A stretch of 50,253 nt of DNA from Ketobacter sp. (lineage in GTDB: Bacteria; Pseudomonadota; Gammaproteobacteria; Pseudomonadales; Ketobacteraceae): contig NZ_RCHN01000012.1 of NCBI RefSeq assembly GCF_003671495.1, positions 1-50,253 on the forward strand. The letters are read 5' to 3'. The translations under genes were made by a program, and so were the position numbers. Below the pieces are notes generated by a model. It made no database searches and was not told where the DNA came from. It worked only from the letters and a program-made list of their open reading frames with translations. The first letter of the stretch is position 1. Every line of letters begins with the position of its first letter. Positions 18,701 to 27,200 of this stretch are shown here, piece by piece.

Positions 18701-21198
18701 CCGATAAACAAACTGCGGTCACCAATGCGACCACCGCGCGGGATAACGCCATCACGGCGCAGACCAATGCGGCGAACGCTTTGGCCACGGCCACCACCAA
18801 TCGTAACAATGCTCAGGCTGACGTAGATGCCCAGGAGCTGGTGGTCGCGGATGCCCAGGCGGACTACAATGCCGCCAAAGCGGCCCGTGAGGCAGTGGAT
18901 GCTGAGTTGGTGCGTTTGAATGGTTTGCTGTCTGATCTGGCTGCCACCGAGACCTGGGCCAACGCAGTGCTGACCGCAGCAGAGAACCTGCGAACGCTGG
19001 TGACCGATCTGAATGGCCTGAATAGCGCGGACTCCACTACGCGTACACAGCTGTTGCAGGCGATTACCGATCGTTATGATGAACTGCAGGCGCTGCTGGA
19101 TGGACGCCCGACGGTATCCCTGGATCTGGCAGCTCTCGAAGCAGAAATCCTGGACCTGTTAGCCCAGATTGAATATGCGCAGACCATCCTTGATGACCGT
19201 ACCGCCGGCGCGGGTTCTGGCGATCCCGAATACGACGATTCCATCGCCGAATCGGTTACTGTGATCGATGACAAGTACGACCAGCTGGAGTACTGGCAGG
19301 GTCAATTGATCGGTGCCGACACCTACATCGATGACGTGGACTACATCCGCTACATGGATGACAACATCACTGGCCAGGCTGGCGATGTGGACCTCACCTA
19401 CGAGCAGCGCAATGACATCATTACCTGGACCCGTGGTCAGGACGTGGTTGGCCTGCGCAACCGTACCATCGATTTTGACAAGGATAATGTGGAAGAAGTC
19501 TGGCGCCTGCCGGATATCGTACACTCCACCCCGGCGGTGGTGGGCCGTCCTTCCGAGCTGTACTACAGCAGATATGGCGACGACACCTATCGCGATTACA
19601 TCACTGCCAAGTTCAACCGACGTCAGGTGGTGTACGCGGGCAGTAATGGCGGCATGCTGCATGCCTTTAACGCCGGCTTCTGGGACGACAGCCAGAAAGG
19701 TTATGTGACCCAGTTGAGTGGTGACTCCGCCACTGCCCATCCCCTGGGGGCGGAACTGTGGTCCTTTATTCCAAAAGCCGCACTGCCTCACTTGCAGTTC
19801 GTTGCCAACACTGGCTACAGCCACATGGCGCTGATGGATGGCGCGCCGCAGGCCTTCGACGTGAACATCTTCCCCAATGATGCGGATCATCCCAACGGCT
19901 GGGGCACCATCCTGGTGGTGACCATGCGTATGGGTGGCGGCGCGTTCACGGTCCGCATTGACGAAGATGAAGATGGCAGCGACGAAGATGTGGTGGTGCG
20001 ACCCAGCGTATTGATCTTTGATGTCACTAATCCGGAGGTCGAACCCACACTGCTGGCGGAGCTGTCAGACCCCAATATGGGCTTTACCCTGAGCAAGCCG
20101 GCTCTGATCAAGTATCGGGAAGCGTCATCGACCGGCTCCTGGAGTTCGCCTGCAAATAACCGTTGGTTGCTGGTGTTCGGCTCTGGTCCCACTGATCTGG
20201 ATACCGCCACCAGTAATCAACAGGCGCGCCTCTATGCCTACGACCTGAACGAAAAAGAGTGGGCATCTGACTGGTCCAATACCGCCAAGGTGATCACTTT
20301 GGAAAACAACGCGTTCATCGGCGACCTGAGCACCGAGGATTGGGATCGGGATTATCTGGATGATGTGGTGTATTTCGGAGTCAACTCTGGTAATGCCGCT
20401 GCCGCAGATGGTCGTCTGGCCCGCCTGCGCCTGCGCAGCGACCAGGGCGCTTCCAGTTGGCTGGGCTCAGCCACGGTCAGCACGTTCACCGATATTGAGC
20501 GCACCATTATCGGCGCGCCGCTGCCCAAGTCTGACGTCTACGGTCGCCGCTGGGTGTACTTCGGTACCGGGCGTATGCTGGTGGCTGCGGATAACAGCAG
20601 CAGCCAGCAGGAATACTTTGCCGGCGTTCGTGAGCCAATCGATACCGACTACGAACTGACCTTTAACTCGGTCAATTCCAACACATTGCTGGATATCTCG
20701 GATATTGATGTGTTCTCGGATGAAACCATTGATAACGGACCATCCGGTGTGGACAACGCGCCGGAGCTGATTGCCTACATCAATGAGAACAACGAAGGCT
20801 GGATTCGTGAGTTGACGGATAACGGCACCGATCCCAGTGGTCGTTCCGATACCCGCCCCATTTCGTATCTGGATACCATCACCTTTGCGGAATACATCCC
20901 CAGTGATGACGTGTGCAGCCCGGAAGGTCTGTCACGGGTCTGGACAGTGGACTACGTTACCGGTGTGGCTTCAGTTGATAACTATCTCGACTACGAAACC
21001 GATTCCAGTACCGGCCTGACCAAAATCCTGCCTTCCCTGGATGTGGGTGCCGGTAAAGTGGGTGACATCTCCAACCTGCCTGATGGCAACCTGGTTATGC
21101 ATGACTCCACCGGTCGGGTCATCATCATCGAGCCTTACCAGAGCACGGTGTCGCTGCGACGTCAGTCCTGGCGCCAGATTTTCAACATTGACTTTTAA
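15790..21198 (+). CDS. pilY1: PilY1 pilus-tip adhesin with a giant coiled-coil insert (cluster 1)
   Basis: About 1802 residues, far longer than typical PilY1 (1000-1200). Order: signal peptide ending VYADG near 40; VWA domain with MIDAS DTSGS at 67-71; an insert from about 522 to 1137 rich in Ala, Thr, Gln and Asp with heptads such as AQTAVDN; then the PilY1 C-terminal beta-propeller from about 1180 (IVHSTPAVVGRPS, VVYAGSNGGMLHAFN). The Ca-loop equivalent is D1517-D1525 (DWDRDYLDD) and the late propeller motif is VYFGTGRM. Within P547-P1107 the only proline is P828, in a GGDTDDPD turn at the midpoint, and there is no cysteine. I choose the ATG at 15790, spaced from AGGTGA at 15779. GTG 15781 and ATG 15787 are in-frame alternatives. 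The role is adhesin and assembly factor at the pilus tip. The function of the insert is unknown. Confidence 0.9.
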   Translation: MNKYIETKTSRASGTSAVWAGILVSTLMCLTGTSVYADGLASDYDSLPPLISTSTANDKPNVLLMLDTSGSMDYDSDDDYVGPNHHTSRTVMSRQAIGTLLNNFAETVNMGLMAFEPPPNFDYDRKGSSPTQYWEAQNLNCCNNYRINRGYLYIPIGSVDPSDTAAATVARRQEFYDRLGLNIVNQPTPFSGYYNLFQFSNSAYTSSTDYTNKRLVSNGGTPIAGTYLSALEYRNGTLASGHRLSSISGTDAVWPTNNVCDDSDYAILITDGLPSVNIAGKAGNNYLDDFMPEVLAQAAALRAAGVTTYVIGFALPGGPEYLNSMAVSGGTDQAYFAENLTELTSVLDAIFTDIINKTSSGTGAAVVANRGNGLSADFQALYTPEKAYDGRTVRWVGTLHSFFIDENRLLREDTNGDGLLGGYNVDRILEFNYDDDAKVTYVDRMLSSSATDPTQIIAGQTITSEIEDIAAIWNARDQLAAVSDVLTQRTYAAPANTGRAIFTSVDGETLLPFVTVNVADLESEEAREATARDNIEDLEGQLYGTPPDTSNADLTNLEGLLGSLSNTIALTGDVDGVDDGDLIDAINDLLAQIDADRSDTNADIATEEGNLATALTDEATELDDLTQAQTDLATEESERDAAQEVLDQAVTDKANADQARTDAESALTTAESERDTAQQELTDAQTAQTTAQSERNAAAADVTAAETAVSDAEGIVTTETGERDAASTALTQAQTDLGTAQTALSDAQTALTNAQSTAATEKGQSDAALEDRDDAQTAVDNAQTAVDDAQTDVDNAQTAVNNAQSDVDDAQQDYDDALAAAGGDTDDPDVVAAQLALNSAQSDLSTAQTNLGTAQGDLTSAQSTLSSAQSAYNTADANYTTQYNEWQDAEDVVTDRQADVNTAQTNVNTATTARDNAQTAYNQAAADLATAEGDLTAAQNDLSDKQDILQDKEDALAAANTDVSTKQATLTDKQTAVTNATTARDNAITAQTNAANALATATTNRNNAQADVDAQELVVADAQADYNAAKAAREAVDAELVRLNGLLSDLAATETWANAVLTAAENLRTLVTDLNGLNSADSTTRTQLLQAITDRYDELQALLDGRPTVSLDLAALEAEILDLLAQIEYAQTILDDRTAGAGSGDPEYDDSIAESVTVIDDKYDQLEYWQGQLIGADTYIDDVDYIRYMDDNITGQAGDVDLTYEQRNDIITWTRGQDVVGLRNRTIDFDKDNVEEVWRLPDIVHSTPAVVGRPSELYYSRYGDDTYRDYITAKFNRRQVVYAGSNGGMLHAFNAGFWDDSQKGYVTQLSGDSATAHPLGAELWSFIPKAALPHLQFVANTGYSHMALMDGAPQAFDVNIFPNDADHPNGWGTILVVTMRMGGGAFTVRIDEDEDGSDEDVVVRPSVLIFDVTNPEVEPTLLAELSDPNMGFTLSKPALIKYREASSTGSWSSPANNRWLLVFGSGPTDLDTATSNQQARLYAYDLNEKEWASDWSNTAKVITLENNAFIGDLSTEDWDRDYLDDVVYFGVNSGNAAAADGRLARLRLRSDQGASSWLGSATVSTFTDIERTIIGAPLPKSDVYGRRWVYFGTGRMLVAADNSSSQQEYFAGVREPIDTDYELTFNSVNSNTLLDISDIDVFSDETIDNGPSGVDNAPELIAYINENNEGWIRELTDNGTDPSGRSDTRPISYLDTITFAEYIPSDDVCSPEGLSRVWTVDYVTGVASVDNYLDYETDSSTGLTKILPSLDVGAGKVGDISNLPDGNLVMHDSTGRVIIIEPYQSTVSLRRQSWRQIFNIDF
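17560..19000 (+). repeat. Heptad-repeat coding region, predicted long helical hairpin in PilY1
   Basis: Codes for residues of about 590-1070 of PilY1. At 18112-18237 there are six consecutive 21-bp units encoding AQTAVDN, AQTAVDD, AQTDVDN, AQTAVNN, AQSDVDD and AQQDYDD. A 24-bp direct repeat (one mismatch) lies at 17661-17684 and 17976-17999. In the heptads Val and Ala alternate at 4- and 3-residue spacing, as in an Ala-rich coiled coil. Asp/Glu greatly outnumber Lys/Arg. The turn GGDTDDPD is coded at about 18253-18276. Confidence 0.85.
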
Positions 21199-21217
21199 CC
21201 TAAGGTGAAAGAACGCT

Positions 21218-21646
21218 ATGAAACGCAATCAGGGATTTACATTGGTTGAACTGATGATCGTAATAGCAATAGTGGGTGTGATCATGGCGGTGGCGCTGCC
21301 GGCTTACAACAGCCACGTGCAGAAGACCCGGCGCTCGGATGCGCGAACGGCGTTGCAGGAGGCAGCGGCCCGGCAGGAGCGGATCTATACCGAGAGCAAC
21401 ACCTATACCGCGGACCTGACCAGGCTGGTGACCAATCCCGATGGCCAGAGCTCCCCGGAAGGGTATTACGATATATCGGTGGCATTGAGTTGCAGTCGCA
21501 CCGTCAGCAACACCAGTTACTCCTCGTGTTTCACGCTGACGGCAACCGCGAAAGGCCTGCAGGCCGACGACGCGGAATGCGCCACACTCACCCTGACCCA
21601 TGCGGGGGTCAAAGCGTCGACCCCGGCCGGGGGCGACTGCTGGTGA
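21218..21646 (+). CDS. pilE: Type IV minor pilin PilE, end of cluster 1
   Basis: A 142-residue prepilin. MKRNQG precedes [36 protein letters not shown], with Glu5 and the PAY..HV.K..R pattern that marks PilE-type minor pilins. Two or three C-terminal cysteines could form a D-region disulfide. It lies 19 bases after pilY1 and is followed by a strong terminator, so it closes the first operon. PilE is considered a core minor pilin bridging the tip complex to the PilA fibre. Confidence 0.88.
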   Translation: MKRNQGFTLVELMIVIAIVGVIMAVALPAYNSHVQKTRRSDARTALQEAAARQERIYTESNTYTADLTRLVTNPDGQSSPEGYYDISVALSCSRTVSNTSYSSCFTLTATAKGLQADDAECATLTLTHAGVKASTPAGGDCW

Positions 21647-21648
21647 TC

Positions 21649-21679
21649 AACAGGGCCCGTTAAGGGCCCTGTTTCTTTC
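21649..21679 (+). terminator. Rho-independent terminator after pilE
   Basis: Stem AACAGGGCCC / GGGCCCTGTT with a GTTAA loop followed by TTCTTT. It separates cluster 1 from cluster 2. Confidence 0.85.
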
Positions 21680-21744
21680 CTGCCGACAAATAGATTATCC
21701 TAGCCGCTCTTCACCTATTTCAGGCTAAGGGGGCTAATCCGGTC

Positions 21745-22167
21745 ATGCGAGTGTCGAGGGCAGGGGGTAAAGGGTTTACTCTGATAGAGTTGTTAATTGT
21801 GATCGCCATCGTGGCCGTGCTGGCGGTGTTTGCCTACCCCCGCTACAACGATCACGTCAAGAAATCCGCCCGCAAGGCGGCCATCGGAAAGGCGCTGGAA
21901 ATCGCCAGCCGGGTGGAGCAGTTTCGCACCCATCGCTTCGCCTACCCCGCTTCTGCAGCCGATTTAGCCGGCTTTGAACTCGAAGAAATCAAATATGATT
22001 ACGTCGTTACAGCGGTGCAAACAGGCGGCGAAGTCACGGGCTATGAGGTGGTGGTCACCCCGGTGGCCGGTACCGACCAGGCCAACGACGAGTGCGGCAC
22101 CCTGACCTATTCCAATAAAGGCACCTGGACCTTTAGCACCGGTTTAAGCGAAGAAGATTGTCTCTAG
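21745..22167 (+). CDS. PilE-like type IV minor pilin (second copy, before cluster 2)
   Basis: A 140-residue prepilin. MRVSRAGGKG precedes FTLIELLIVIAIVAVLAVFAYPRYNDHVKKSARKAAIG, with Glu5 and the same P.YN.HV.K..R pattern as the PilE at 21218. The two globular domains differ clearly, so this is an old paralogue rather than a recent copy. Two C-terminal cysteines are present (NDECGTL and EEDCL). AAGGGGG lies 11 bases before the ATG. It stands between the terminator at 21649 and the putative promoter of the second pilV, so it may be a separate transcript. Confidence 0.82.
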   Translation: MRVSRAGGKGFTLIELLIVIAIVAVLAVFAYPRYNDHVKKSARKAAIGKALEIASRVEQFRTHRFAYPASAADLAGFELEEIKYDYVVTAVQTGGEVTGYEVVVTPVAGTDQANDECGTLTYSNKGTWTFSTGLSEEDCL

Positions 22168-22208
22168 CCCATATTTTGAGCATCTCAAATCACTCTGTGA
22201 TCCATTTT

Positions 22209-22225
22209 CAACCGTTCGTCGGTTG
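22209..22225 (+). terminator. Small hairpin after the second pilE-like gene
   Basis: CAACCG-TTCGT-CGGTTG followed by TTCTCT. Short stem and poor T tract, so it is at best a weak terminator. Confidence 0.35.
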
Positions 22226-22248
22226 TTCTCTGGGCTACTGATCCCCCC

Positions 22249-22277
22249 TTGGTAAGATCCTCCCTAATCAGAATAAT
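22249..22277 (+). promoter_or_regulatory. Probable sigma-70 promoter of pilin cluster 2
   Basis: TTGGTA (22249-22254, 4 of 6), 17-bp spacer, AATAAT (22272-22277, 5 of 6). Transcription would start near 22284, which excludes the ATGs at 22284 and 22287 as practical starts and supports 22305 for pilV. Confidence 0.5.
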
Positions 22278-22304
22278 AGCGGGATGATGTTGTCGGGGGG
22301 CAGC

Positions 22305-22817
22305 ATGGTTAAACACAAAGGAATGTCACTGATTGAAGTGTTGGTGGCGTTACTCGTATTCGCAGTGGGAATCGTCGGTTTCGCTGCACTTCAGCTCAAG
22401 TCCGTCAGGCAGGTTGAGGAAACCTACAGCCGCAGCCAGGCCATGTCTGTTGCCCACGATTTCATCGAACGGGCCCGCGCCAATCTAACCGCAGAAAGCC
22501 AAGCCTATTACCTTCAGCCTTCCAGTTGGAGCGGGGATCTCAATGATCCCGGCGACTGCATCGTGACCGGTGCAGCACCTTCGGCGGCAGACGCCTGCGA
22601 GTCAGAGCAAATGGCCCGCTCCGATGTGTACGAAGTTCGCTCCAGCCTGAGTGGTTTACTGGTCAACGGCAAAATGAACTACGCCGCCTGTGACCAGGTG
22701 TATTGTGTGACGGTGGCCTGGGGTGAAACCCAGCTGGGTGACTGTGACCAAGCCTCCTTTGCCGATGGCGAGCGCCAATCGGATGCCCATTGCGTCAGAG
22801 TTGAATTCATACCCTAG
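22305..22817 (+). CDS. pilV: Type IV minor pilin PilV, cluster 2
   Basis: A 170-residue prepilin. MVKHKG precedes MSLIEVLVALLVFAVGIVGFAALQLKSV, with Glu5 and the PilV hallmark LIEVLVALL. The first mature residue would be Met instead of Phe, which is tolerated in PilV proteins. Several paired cysteines are seen in the globular part (ADACES, AACDQVYC). In-frame ATGs at 22284 and 22287 are rejected because of the promoter position and leader length. It starts a second pilV-pilW-pilX-pilY1 set and is only distantly similar to the cluster 1 PilV. Confidence 0.85.
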   Translation: MVKHKGMSLIEVLVALLVFAVGIVGFAALQLKSVRQVEETYSRSQAMSVAHDFIERARANLTAESQAYYLQPSSWSGDLNDPGDCIVTGAAPSAADACESEQMARSDVYEVRSSLSGLLVNGKMNYAACDQVYCVTVAWGETQLGDCDQASFADGERQSDAHCVRVEFIP

Positions 22818-22825
22818 GGGATTTT

Positions 22826-23659
22826 ATGTCGCGTCAGAACGGTCTTTCGCTGGTAGAACTGATGATTGCCCTGCTGCTGGGCAGTCTGCTCACCATTGCC
22901 GCCACGCAGTTGTTCCTGGTGAACCGGCAAACCGACAATCTGCAGATGGGCATTGCCGGTGTGCAGGATAGCGGGCGCTTCGCCTTCGATTTCCTGAGCC
23001 GGTCCCTGATGGAAGCCGGTCAGGGGGAGGAGGAGCCCATTGTGCCCTTTGTGCTGGATGGCGTGGCCCAGTTCAATTCCGCCAGTGCAGAAATCGCCGA
23101 TGGGGACAAATACGATACCGTGGTATTCGAAGTCATCGCGGGCAAGGATTGCCTGGGTAACGCCTTGACCGGTTACAAGCGTTTCTATGTGCTCGATGAT
23201 GCCGATGGCAAACGACTGATCTGTACTTCCTTTGAATTTGGCGTGCAACAGGACGAAGACGGCAACGATGTGGAAGGCTGGTACGCCGACGATAAAGGTA
23301 CATTGATCGATAACATTGAAGCGTTCCAGGTGTTGTATGGGCTGGATTTTAACAGTGCGTCGGAAGACGGCTACGGTTCCGCGGACCTTTACACCAATGC
23401 CACCCAAGTGAAGGCGCTGAAGAGTGAGTTGACCAAAGGGGATATCCGCATTGTCAGCGTACGCTTTTCAGTGTTGCTGGCCAGCGATGAGAAAGTGACC
23501 CTGGATGCAGAGCTGGCGCCGGATGCCATTGATGTGCTGGATCAACAATATGTGCAAGGTGATGTGACGGAAGGGGGTGCCATCAACTTTGAAGATGGTC
23601 GCCTGTACCGGACGTACAGTTCCACCGTGGCCATTCGTAACCTGATAGGTGGAATCTGA
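22826..23659 (+). CDS. pilW: Type IV minor pilin PilW, cluster 2
   Basis: A 277-residue PilW. MSRQNG precedes LSLVELMIALLLGSLLTIAATQLFLVNRQT, with Glu5. The block AGVQDSGRFAFDFLSRSLMEAG is the PilW-typical region just after the spine helix, and IEAFQVLYGLDFN near 165 matches the VENMQVQYGLD block of the cluster 1 protein. It is 83 residues shorter than its counterpart. It starts 8 bases after pilV, and its stop overlaps the pilX start by one base (TGATG). Confidence 0.88.
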   Translation: MSRQNGLSLVELMIALLLGSLLTIAATQLFLVNRQTDNLQMGIAGVQDSGRFAFDFLSRSLMEAGQGEEEPIVPFVLDGVAQFNSASAEIADGDKYDTVVFEVIAGKDCLGNALTGYKRFYVLDDADGKRLICTSFEFGVQQDEDGNDVEGWYADDKGTLIDNIEAFQVLYGLDFNSASEDGYGSADLYTNATQVKALKSELTKGDIRIVSVRFSVLLASDEKVTLDAELAPDAIDVLDQQYVQGDVTEGGAINFEDGRLYRTYSSTVAIRNLIGGI

Positions 23660-24204
23660 TGAACCTGAAACAAGAAAGCGGCGCGGCCTTGCTGATTGCC
23701 CTGTTGATTCTGCTGATGGTGACCCTGATGGGGGTGTCCGCCATCAAGTCAGGATTGTTTCATGAGCGCATGGCCTTCAATGCACAGGCGGACGAAATGG
23801 CCTTTCATGCTGCCGAGACCGCCATTGGCGGCGTCACCGGCGAAGCCCAGCGCAACAGCCAGTTTGTATCCGACCTGGTGAGCCTGAAGGGTACCGCGCA
23901 GGTGCATTGCGTCAGCAAGTCCAGTGGCCTGGCCGACGGGGCGTGCGACAACACCGATACCCTGGATGAGCGGGCCAGCCTATTGTCTGAGTCCAGTTCC
24001 CGCTTTGACTCAAAACGGGTGTTACTGGCCTCGGATGTGGAGTATTTCAAGGACTTTGTGTTTGAGTCGGAGGGTAACGGGCGTTTTGTGCAGGCGGCGA
24101 TGCCTTTCAGCCGCACCAACTTTCAGGAGTGGCGCAAAGTCGGACCCAGCTCCGGGCAGTTTTCCGATGAGAACGGGTTATTGGATTACAGCGTCGGGCC
24201 CTAG
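23659..24204 (+). CDS. pilX: Type IV minor pilin PilX, cluster 2
   Basis: A 181-residue PilX. MNLKQESG precedes AALLIALLILLMVTLMGVSAIKSG. As in cluster 1, mature position 5 is not Glu (Ile here). HERMAFNAQADEMAFHAAETAI is the conserved PilX N-terminal block. Coupled to pilW through a one-base TGATG overlap. There are only two cysteines, far fewer than in the cluster 1 PilX. It is followed after 31 bases by the second pilY1. Confidence 0.85.
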   Translation: MNLKQESGAALLIALLILLMVTLMGVSAIKSGLFHERMAFNAQADEMAFHAAETAIGGVTGEAQRNSQFVSDLVSLKGTAQVHCVSKSSGLADGACDNTDTLDERASLLSESSSRFDSKRVLLASDVEYFKDFVFESEGNGRFVQAAMPFSRTNFQEWRKVGPSSGQFSDENGLLDYSVGP

Positions 24205-24235
24205 TGCGCGACGTTAAACTGAATCAAATCAAGAT

Positions 24236-27200
24236 ATGGATCACCGGGTGATGATTGGATTGAGCAAGATGGAAAACCGACTTGTCAGACCGCTGCTGGC
24301 GGCCTTGGTATTGCTGCTGCCGGCTATGGTGCTGGCGGATGACACGGACCTGTTCAAGTTGGACAACGTTTCCGCGCCTGCCCGGATTATGCTGGTGGTG
24401 GATACATCCGGGTCGATGGCCCGTCCTGAGGGTAATACGACGGCCAGCCCATTTTACCGGGGCGACTGTCAAGGGCAGGACTCCTACATCGAAAGGGGTG
24501 TGGTGAGAACCATTGATAATGCATCACGAAAAATATGTGTGGTTCGGAATATTCTATTAAATTTCCTGGATCCTGCTTTGGGAGACGCAGAATCCGTTTG
24601 GCCCAATAATTTTGAAGTTGGATTGGCTGGATATTCAGAGCAGGGAGCGGTGATCATCGAACCTATGGCTCCACTTGGAAGTATCAATGTGCCGGGGTCC
24701 AAGCGTAACCAGTTGATCAGTGCTGTGAACGCTCTGCGGGCGACGGGTAGAACGCCTCTGGTGGGAAGCTATCTGGAAGTTGCTGAGTATCTGACGGGGG
24801 GTAAAGCTGTGACCCGGGCGTCGGGGGAGACTGATCCTGAAGTTTGGGCCGCTACTAATCTGTACAGGGGCGTCGATCTTGGTCCTCAGTGCGGCAATAC
24901 CAATAACCACCTGGTTTTCTTGACCGATGGTGTATCGACTTGTGAAAAGGGGTCTCACTTTACCGCGCGAGAGCTGGAGGATTTTGGTTGTCCTGATTAT
25001 TCGGGGGACTTGGTGATTGGGGATCTTGGAACCCGTGTCAACGAATTCGTTACAGGCGTGGCGGGCCAGTACCATGAAAGTTGTAGTGCCATGGTTTACT
25101 CTGACTACGAAGACACGGGGAGTCCTTATGAAAGTTACTGGGGGTGTTTAGGGCTCGTTTCAAGTACGCTTGGAGAGAATGAGCAGACTGAGAATGGCAG
25201 ACAGGTCGATGCCGGTGTAAAGACCCATGTTATTGCCTACGATATGGACGGTGCCAGCTCTGATACAACCAATGGCATGGAAACATGGGCCACCGTCAGT
25301 GGAGGCAAGTATCTGTTTGCCAGAACGGGTATGGACTTGGCAGAGGCATTTGAGCAAATAAGCAGTGAAGTCGTGATGCCCGGCAGTTTCATTGTGGCAT
25401 CCGGTGGGGTTGGGGTTAGCCAGCTCAACAGCTTCACGCACCTGGATGAGTTGTACTTTTCCATGTTTACCCCGTCCAGCAAGCCTTTCTGGTATGGCAA
25501 TCTGAAGAAGTATTTTTTCAATTTCAGCACGGAAGGCGAGTTAGAGGTCTACACCAATCCCGGCAAATCCACGCTGGCGGTCAGCGATGGTGTATTCCTG
25601 CCCGACGTAAAAAGCTATTGGTCGAACGAGAACAACATCCCGGATGCTTTTGGTGGCGTAGACGGCGATGTGGCCCATGTGGGTGGAGCAGCCAGTCAAA
25701 TTGAAGCCCCCGCTGACCGAAACCTGGTGGTTTATTACGGTGATACCCGCTATGAGCTCAAGCCCGATAATGCGGGCGCCAGCGGGGAAGATATCGATAA
25801 CCTGAAGGCCAGGCTGCTTGCGGAATATGCGACGTTTTTTGCGGATCCAGAAGATGCAGACGCGGAAACCATCGCCAATTATGGCAGCGATGTGCTGAGC
25901 CCCATGCTGGCGTGGTTGTCAGGTGAAGATGTCAATAACGAATGGGGACACTTTATTCAGGACCCAACCTCAGACGATCACTCCGCCGATCCGGAAGATG
26001 AGCGCGCCGCCGGTTATAAAGGGGTTCGGACGCTCTATGGTGCGCCGCTTCATTCCTCCCCGGTGCTGGTGAATTACCGCAGTCGTGATGACGATGGCAA
26101 TCCCCTGAGCGAGCCTGAGAACGTGGTGTTTGTCAGCACCAACGACGGCAAATTGTACGCGGTGGATGCGAGCAACGGCAGTGAAAAAGGCAAGGAGAAA
26201 CTGGCCTATGTTCCGGAAGCCATGTTGAAACGCACCAGCCTGGCCGACCCCTCGCCGGTGGAGCGGATGTTCCAGGCCACCAAGCCTGATGCGGGCGATG
26301 GCAGCTTGATTTACGGCATGGATTCCACCTGGACCGTATGGCGGCAGGATGTGAACGGGAACGGCAATATCGACGAAGACACCCAGGATTTTGTGTTGCT
26401 CTACGGTGGGATGCGCCGGGGTGGCCGCAATTACTATATTCTGGATGCCACTGACGTGGAGGCATCCTCCAGTCTGGAGCAGTTGGCTGTGATCAAAGGG
26501 GGCGAGGGCAAATTCCTTAATAACGGTCAAAGCTGGTCGGAGCCGAAGCTGGCGATCATCAATTATCGAGGCACGCCGACGGCGGTGTTTATTATCGGAG
26601 GCGGATACGACACCGTCTACGACAGCGGTCGCCCGCAGACCCTGCCTGCCAAGGGCGCGCAGATTTACATTGTTTCTGCCCGTACTTTCTTGGAAAGAGA
26701 CGGTGGTGCCAGACACGAAGCAGGGGAAGTGTTGTGGTGGGCATCTTCGGATTCCATCCTGGGTGATGAGACCCATGTGCAGATTGCGGCCCTGGAATAC
26801 AGTATTCCGTCCAGTGTGAAGACCGTGGATATTGATGCGGACGGTTATCTGGATTTCTTCTATGTCGGGGATATGGGCGGACAAATCCATCGTTTCGATG
26901 TGAATAACAGCAATACTGGTGCGGCCAACCTGATCTCGAATACCGCGGACACCGTCATTGCCCAATTGGGGGTGGCCGGTGCGGATTCGGTATCGCAGGA
27001 TATGGACCGCCGTTTCTTCTACCCCCCGAGCATTGCCAAGATGCGCTGCCCCAGGGGCTTCTGTATGTCGTTGGCCATCGGCTCCGGTTGGCGCTCCAAT
27101 CCAACAGATGTCTCTGTAACCGAGAAATTTTATTTCCTGATGGACTATGAGCCCTTTACCCCTGGGCAAAACGAACCGGTCATCACCGAGACTGCAACCA

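Noticed and set aside
17560..19000. Tandem repeats that might be a CRISPR array or VNTR locus
   Set aside because: The repeats are 21-bp codon-phased heptad units inside one continuous reading frame, with no spacers of regular length and no cas genes.
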